Source of the DNA: CAWUKT01 sp963923035
GTDB lineage: Bacteria > Bacteroidota > Bacteroidia > J057 > JADKCL01
NCBI GenBank assembly: GCA_963923035.1
Contig: CAWUKT010000032.1
Coordinates: 1 to 64,000 of the forward strand
DNA length: 64,000 bases
Reading direction: 5' to 3'
Positions within the stretch are counted from its first letter, which is position 1, and every line of letters begins with the position of its first letter. The position numbers and the translations under genes are program-made. Shown in pieces: positions 60,561 through 64,000 of the stretch. Below the pieces are notes generated by a model. That model was not told the origin of the DNA. It saw only the letters and a list, made by a program, of their open reading frames with translations, and made no database searches.

Positions 60561-61073
60561 TTATTGATCTAGGAGGATACTGACATAGGAATAAAAGGAG
60601 CCGTCCTTGGGGGTAAGGGCAGGCGGGGCAAACCGCAGCCAGGGGTCGCCGGCCTGGGCCTGGACCTCATCGTGGGTTTCAGCCGTGGCGAGGACTTCTT
60701 CCTCGTCAAAGATAGCGACCGGGGAGGGGCTTGGATTGGCATCGGGGGCCTGGTGGCAGTGGCGGATGGCTTCCCGGATGTCCGCTCGGGTCCACTGGTC
60801 GAGGACCAGGGCACGGAAGGACCGGCCATTGGCAAGGCGTAGCCCGAGTCGTTGGGTGGAGGCGGCTCCATTCAACTCGCAGGGGCCGAGCCGCGCGTCG
60901 GCATAGGTAAAGCCTTGAGAATGCGCATAATCGACGGCGTAGGCCACGATTTCGGCGGGGGCATCCGAAGTCTTCAGGACTTGCCCCCATAGTTGGGTGG
61001 TGACCAACAGGCCCAAGCTACCCAGGGAACCCCGTTTGAGGAATTCCCGACGGTTTATCGTATTAGATCCCAT
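60561..61073 (-). CDS. Tat-exported protein with a TldD/PmbA N-domain-like segment
   Basis: 170 residues. N-terminal twin-arginine signal NRREFLKRGSLG followed by a hydrophobic core (SLGLLVTTQLWGQ). Residues ~40-105 (VAYAVDYAHSQGFTYADARLG, LRLANGRSFRALVLDQWTRADIREAIRHC) resemble the N-terminal domain of TldD/PmbA proteases, but the catalytic C-terminal domain is absent, so it would not be a protease. The remaining ~65 residues are unrecognised. First gene of the molybdenum enzyme operon, 9 bp before the next start, with a TetR-type operator touching its start codon. It may help export, assemble or anchor the enzyme; this is inference. Confidence 0.75.
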   Translation of the reverse strand: MGSNTINRREFLKRGSLGSLGLLVTTQLWGQVLKTSDAPAEIVAYAVDYAHSQGFTYADARLGPCELNGAASTQRLGLRLANGRSFRALVLDQWTRADIREAIRHCHQAPDANPSPSPVAIFDEEEVLATAETHDEVQAQAGDPWLRFAPPALTPKDGSFYSYVSILLDQ

Positions 61074-61075
61074 TT

Positions 61076-61089
61076 CGAATATTTATTCG
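61076..61089 (-). promoter_or_regulatory. Operator CGAATA-TT-TATTCG at the molybdenum enzyme operon
   Basis: A perfect 6-2-6 inverted repeat, only 2 bp upstream of the first start codon of the operon. The same half-sites CGAATA/TATTCG appear upstream of the neighbouring TetR gene, so this is the likely TetR binding site; its position would block early transcription or translation initiation. Confidence 0.75.
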
Positions 61090-61103
61090 ACTTTGATTTA
61101 TGA

Positions 61104-61676
61104 TCAAGCGCTTACCGCGTCCCAGAGGATGCCAAAGCAGTTTTCCAGATTCTCTTGTGAGGGTTCCAGCTGACCGAGTACCACCATGTCCGAGATGCGG
61201 ATGGTCATGCTGTCCCAGGCCGCATACAGGACTTCATTGGGGAGGTCTTTCAACAGGAGGTGGCGTTTTCCCTCGTCCATGAGGGCAAAGGTCTCCTTGA
61301 ATTCATCGTCTTTGATCTTACTCAACTCAGGCCCGTAATAGGGTGATTTCTTGACCTGTTCGATGAAAAACAATTCCTGGTGATGCTCAATGCGGTAGGT
61401 CAAAAAGCGCAACCAAAGGTTCTTCAAATTGACCTTAAAGGGCAATTCGGCTTCAAATTCCCCGAATGTGTTCTCTTTGACTTTCCGGACCAGCTCGGTG
61501 AAGATGGTAGAGACGAGGTCATCTTTGTCCTTGAAATAAACGTAGAGGGTAGAAGGGGAGATGCCGACCTTGCGGGCCAGCCCGGCCATCTTGATGCCCA
61601 CCACTCCGTGTTCCATTACGATCCCCAGAGTCGCAGCCACGATGGCATCCCTTTTGTCCTCGTCTTTCTTCCTCAC
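61104..61676 (-). CDS. TetR-family regulator of the molybdenum enzyme operon
   Basis: 190 residues. The N-terminal helix-turn-helix is clear: DAIVAATLGIVMEHGVVGIKMAGLARKVGISPSTLYVYFKDKDDLVSTI (in parts). The rest is a helical ligand-binding domain. The start codon is GTG at 61676; no ATG is in frame nearby. It lies 30 bp upstream of the operon it probably controls, and CGAATA-N2-TATTCG repeats flank both starts, indicating autoregulation plus operon control. The ligand may be the enzyme's substrate or a related compound. Confidence 0.9.
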   Translation of the reverse strand: MRKKDEDKRDAIVAATLGIVMEHGVVGIKMAGLARKVGISPSTLYVYFKDKDDLVSTIFTELVRKVKENTFGEFEAELPFKVNLKNLWLRFLTYRIEHHQELFFIEQVKKSPYYGPELSKIKDDEFKETFALMDEGKRHLLLKDLPNEVLYAAWDSMTIRISDMVVLGQLEPSQENLENCFGILWDAVSA

Positions 61677-61698
61677 CCTTCTAAGGTAATCAAATTGT

Positions 61699-61712
61699 CG
61701 AATAAATATTCG
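61699..61712 (-). promoter_or_regulatory. Operator CGAATA-AA-TATTCG upstream of the TetR gene
   Basis: Same 6-2-6 inverted repeat as at 61076-61089, here 22 bp upstream of the GTG start of the TetR gene and just past the glutamate synthase-like stop (61719). Consistent with TetR autorepression. Confidence 0.75.
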
Positions 61713-61718
61713 GAAATG

Positions 61719-63350
61719 TTAGCCCGGTTGGGGAATTGCCCGCTGGAACGAGTCGGCGCGGGCCTCATCGAGGTATTTTTTCCATTCCGGCGGAGTCGCC
61801 CCGCCCTCCAACAAGGCCCCCACCGGCAGGTACGGATACGAATCGTCATAGCGACGGATCACCGTTTGGTTCTCATTCCGATTGATATGGGCCCGGCTGA
61901 TTTGTTCCGCTTTCTCCAAGCCAATCGCCGCCAGCAGTTCCAGAAACGCATCCATCGTCTCCCGGTGGAAATTCGCCACCCGCTCTTTCTTGTCCGTCAC
62001 CACCAGCCCCTTCACCAGGTGCTCCTTCTGAGTTGCCACGCCCGCGGGGCAAATGTTCTTGTTGCACTCCAAAGATTGGATGCAGCCGAGGGCCATCATG
62101 AAGGCCCGGGCCGAATAGCAAGCATCTGCGCCCAAAGCAAAGGCCCGGAACATGTCGAATCCGGTTGCGATTTTCCCCGACGCCAACAATACAATGTCCT
62201 GCTTCAAATTGAAGCCCTGCAAAGCATCGTAGACAAAGGCGAGACCGTCCCGCATGGGCATGCCGACACTGTTCGAGAACTCCACCGGCGCCGCTCCCGT
62301 CCCGCCTTCTCCACCGTCCACCGAAATGAAATCCGGGGAGATCCCGGTCTGCACCATCGCCTTGCAGATGGCCAGGAACTCGCTCTTGTGGCCAATGCAC
62401 AGCTTGAAGCCGACCGGTTTCCCCCCACTCAGCTCCCGCATTTGGGCCAACAATTCCAACAAACCAATGGGCGTGGTAAAGCTGCTGTGGAAGGGCGGCG
62501 AATTGACCGTGGTGCCCGGCTGGACGCCCCGGATCGCGGCGATTTCCGGGGTATTCTTCTTGGCCGGGAGAATGCCTCCGTGGCCAGGTTTCGCGCCCTG
62601 GGACAATTTCAGTTCGATCATCTTCACGGAGGGGCGCTGGGCGTTCTTGGCGAAGACCTCCGGCGAGAACACCGGATTCCCGTCCGCATCCGGCTCCGGC
62701 TCCCGGGCGCCGAAGAGGCCGGTGCCCACCTGGAAAATCAAATCGCCGGCATATTTCGTGTGGTAGGGAGCAATGGAGCCCTCGCCCGTATTGTGGGCAA
62801 ACCCACCGATGGCCGCCCCGCCATTGAGCGCCATCACGGCATTTTTACTCAGCGACCCAAAACTCATGGCCGAGATGTTCAGCAGACTCAGTTCATAGGG
62901 CTGGGAACAATTTTTCGCCCCGACCGTCACCTTGGGATGGTAATCGGGACTCATTTCCCGGGCTTTCAACGCTGCAATGGAGTGGTTGATCCATTCGTAG
63001 CCCTCCCCGTACACATTCATCTGGGTCCCAAAGGGCGTGGTGTCGCGGACATGCTTGGCCCGCTGGTAAATGACCGAACGCTCGACGCGGTGGAAGGGCC
63101 GTCCGTCAATGTCCGACTCCACAAAGTACTGGTAAATCTTGGGCCGGAGGTCCTCCATCAGGTACCGCAGTCGGCCCAGCAGCGGGAAATTGCGGCGGAT
63201 GGTCTGTTTTTCGTTCACCATATCGGCCACTCCCATGATGAAGAGGGGCAGCAACAGGGCGTAGAAGACGAGGGCCCAGGGCCAGAAGTAAGCCCAAACC
63301 GCGACGCCGCCGAGGAGGGCAAAGGAAATGATCAGGAATTTCGTCCGCAT
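61719..63350 (-). CDS. FMN-dependent glutamate synthase-family protein (GltB domain 2-like)
   Basis: 543 residues. Two hydrophobic segments at the start (~5-45) suggest a membrane anchor. The FMN barrel of the glutamate synthase large subunit is clear: NISAMSFGSLSKNAVMALNGGA, HNTGEGSIAPYH, KLSQGAKPGHGGILP, FISVDGGEGGTGAAPVEF and ALGADACYSARAFMMALGC. The [3Fe-4S] cysteines are C-IQSLE-C-NKNI-C (x5, x4 spacing). The amidotransferase domain of true glutamate synthase is missing, as in the stand-alone GltB2-like group, which may act on other amino donors. It transcribes toward the TetR gene, 42 bp away. Confidence 0.9.
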   Translation of the reverse strand: MRTKFLIISFALLGGVAVWAYFWPWALVFYALLLPLFIMGVADMVNEKQTIRRNFPLLGRLRYLMEDLRPKIYQYFVESDIDGRPFHRVERSVIYQRAKHVRDTTPFGTQMNVYGEGYEWINHSIAALKAREMSPDYHPKVTVGAKNCSQPYELSLLNISAMSFGSLSKNAVMALNGGAAIGGFAHNTGEGSIAPYHTKYAGDLIFQVGTGLFGAREPEPDADGNPVFSPEVFAKNAQRPSVKMIELKLSQGAKPGHGGILPAKKNTPEIAAIRGVQPGTTVNSPPFHSSFTTPIGLLELLAQMRELSGGKPVGFKLCIGHKSEFLAICKAMVQTGISPDFISVDGGEGGTGAAPVEFSNSVGMPMRDGLAFVYDALQGFNLKQDIVLLASGKIATGFDMFRAFALGADACYSARAFMMALGCIQSLECNKNICPAGVATQKEHLVKGLVVTDKKERVANFHRETMDAFLELLAAIGLEKAEQISRAHINRNENQTVIRRYDDSYPYLPVGALLEGGATPPEWKKYLDEARADSFQRAIPQPG

Positions 63351-63450
63351 GGTGGAAGTATCTATTTCGCTCGGTAAAAATGTAGTCCTTCAGAATATAC
63401 CAAAAAATGCGAAGGGTAGATACAGGGAGCGGGAAAATGGGAAGATTTGC

Positions 63451-64000
63451 TCAGGACTCGGAAGTGGCCACCTTGAGGCGGTCCAAGGCCGATTCCAGGA
63501 CAAATTCATGGTACTCGGCGTAGGCCGGATGCGCCCCCAGCAATGCTTCAATCCGGGGCCAGTAGTCCTCGGGAATCCACATCGGCGGGTGGAGCTTGCT
63601 CAGGTCCTCAATGGCGTGGGCAATTGTGTCCAGCAATTCGTCGTTGCTGCCGGGGATCATGGCCTCCAACATGGACAGGGCCGCCTCGACCTTCCACCGC
63701 AATCCGGGGCCGACCCATTCGGCCTTGACCTCGGGGCTTTCTTCGGCGGCGACGGTCTCGGTCCACCAGGCCTGGGCATCGGCCGGCGGGGCATCGTTGG
63801 TGCAGCGGCCCAGGGCAGTGGCCGCTGCTCCCCGTACTACGGGGTGCTCATCCTGGCGGGCCACCTGGCGCAGGGGCCCTTCGGAGTTGGGATCGGCCAG
63901 TTGGCCGAGGGCGGTGGCGGCATCGGTCCGAACCAGGTCGAAGGGATCGTTCAGGATCAGGTCCTCGAGCTTGGGCCGGGCCGCCGCAAAGCCCAGTACC
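63451..64000 (-). CDS. HEAT-repeat protein, 5' end outside the window
   Basis: The frame is open to the right edge, so the N-terminus is missing; the first codons read VLGFAAARPKLEDLILNDPF. Helical repeats with the HEAT rhythm are visible: DLVRTDAATALGQLADPNSEGPLRQVA, DEHPVVRGAAATALGRC (in parts). The visible end has an acidic linker and no repeat. HEAT-repeat proteins are generic scaffolds; some act on phycobilin lyase-like or regulatory partners, but nothing here tells the role. The GTG at 63864 is inside the repeat block and is unlikely to be the true start. Confidence 0.75.
   Translation of the reverse strand, partial: VLGFAAARPKLEDLILNDPFDLVRTDAATALGQLADPNSEGPLRQVARQDEHPVVRGAAATALGRCTNDAPPADAQAWWTETVAAEESPEVKAEWVGPGLRWKVEAALSMLEAMIPGSNDELLDTIAHAIEDLSKLHPPMWIPEDYWPRIEALLGAHPAYAEYHEFVLESALDRLKVATSES

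Overview
The window reads as a chromosomal segment of a Bacteroidota bacterium, most likely of the Saprospiria (Lewinella-like) type. The evidence is eleven proteins ending in type IX secretion (T9SS) sorting domains (ten type A, one type B 'gliding-motility' C-terminus), lipoproteins with acidic residues directly after the lipobox cysteine, imelysin and TonB receptor genes, and very long PKD adhesins. The genus is inference. There is no rRNA, tRNA, CRISPR array, insertion sequence or integrase that I can support.

Layout. 1-484: a 21-bp minisatellite, then a regulatory region with two perfect inverted repeats. 485-6584: a four-gene outer-membrane uptake operon (DUF4856-like lipoprotein, imelysin-like lipoprotein, HTTM/vitamin K carboxylase-like membrane protein, TonB-dependent receptor), probably for iron or another metal. 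6680-13888: a T9SS-secreted protein with cohesin/dockerin-like parts, a helical protein, a DinB-fold protein, a BON-LysM protein and a membrane SGNH hydrolase. 14533-26077: the most striking block, seven tandem paralogues. Each has a signal peptide, a glycine-rich fibre-like body, a phage-tailspike-type self-cleaving chaperone domain (Peptidase S74, Ser-Lys dyad intact in all seven), a heptad-like helical segment and a T9SS type A sorting domain. The genes are separated by related GGCAG...CTGCC hairpins.

26218-46762: mixed housekeeping and accessory genes (SulP transporter, fused dipeptide ABC ATPase, CPBP protease, lamin-tail T9SS protein, ABC-F ATPase, RhuM protein, quinone oxidoreductase-like protein, pentapeptide-repeat protein, beta-helix T9SS protein, a papain-like candidate effector, AtoE-type fatty acid transporter). 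A 930-bp gene-free stretch (44412-45340) is full of hairpins and repeats. 47194-55176: one 2660-residue adhesin with 26 PKD domains, whose last twelve form four copies of a three-domain super-repeat. 55236-61676: a molybdenum hydroxylase operon (Tat-signal protein, fused 2Fe-2S/Mo subunit, FAD subunit, XdhC, MocA) with a TetR-type regulator; the same inverted repeat lies upstream of the regulator and at the start of the operon. 61719-64000: FMN-dependent glutamate synthase-like protein and a truncated HEAT-repeat protein.

Taken together, T9SS cargo genes occupy 27,450 bp, about 43% of the window, so much of it is devoted to building the cell surface. Coordinates come from reading the sequence; all family names are by motif recognition, not by database search.
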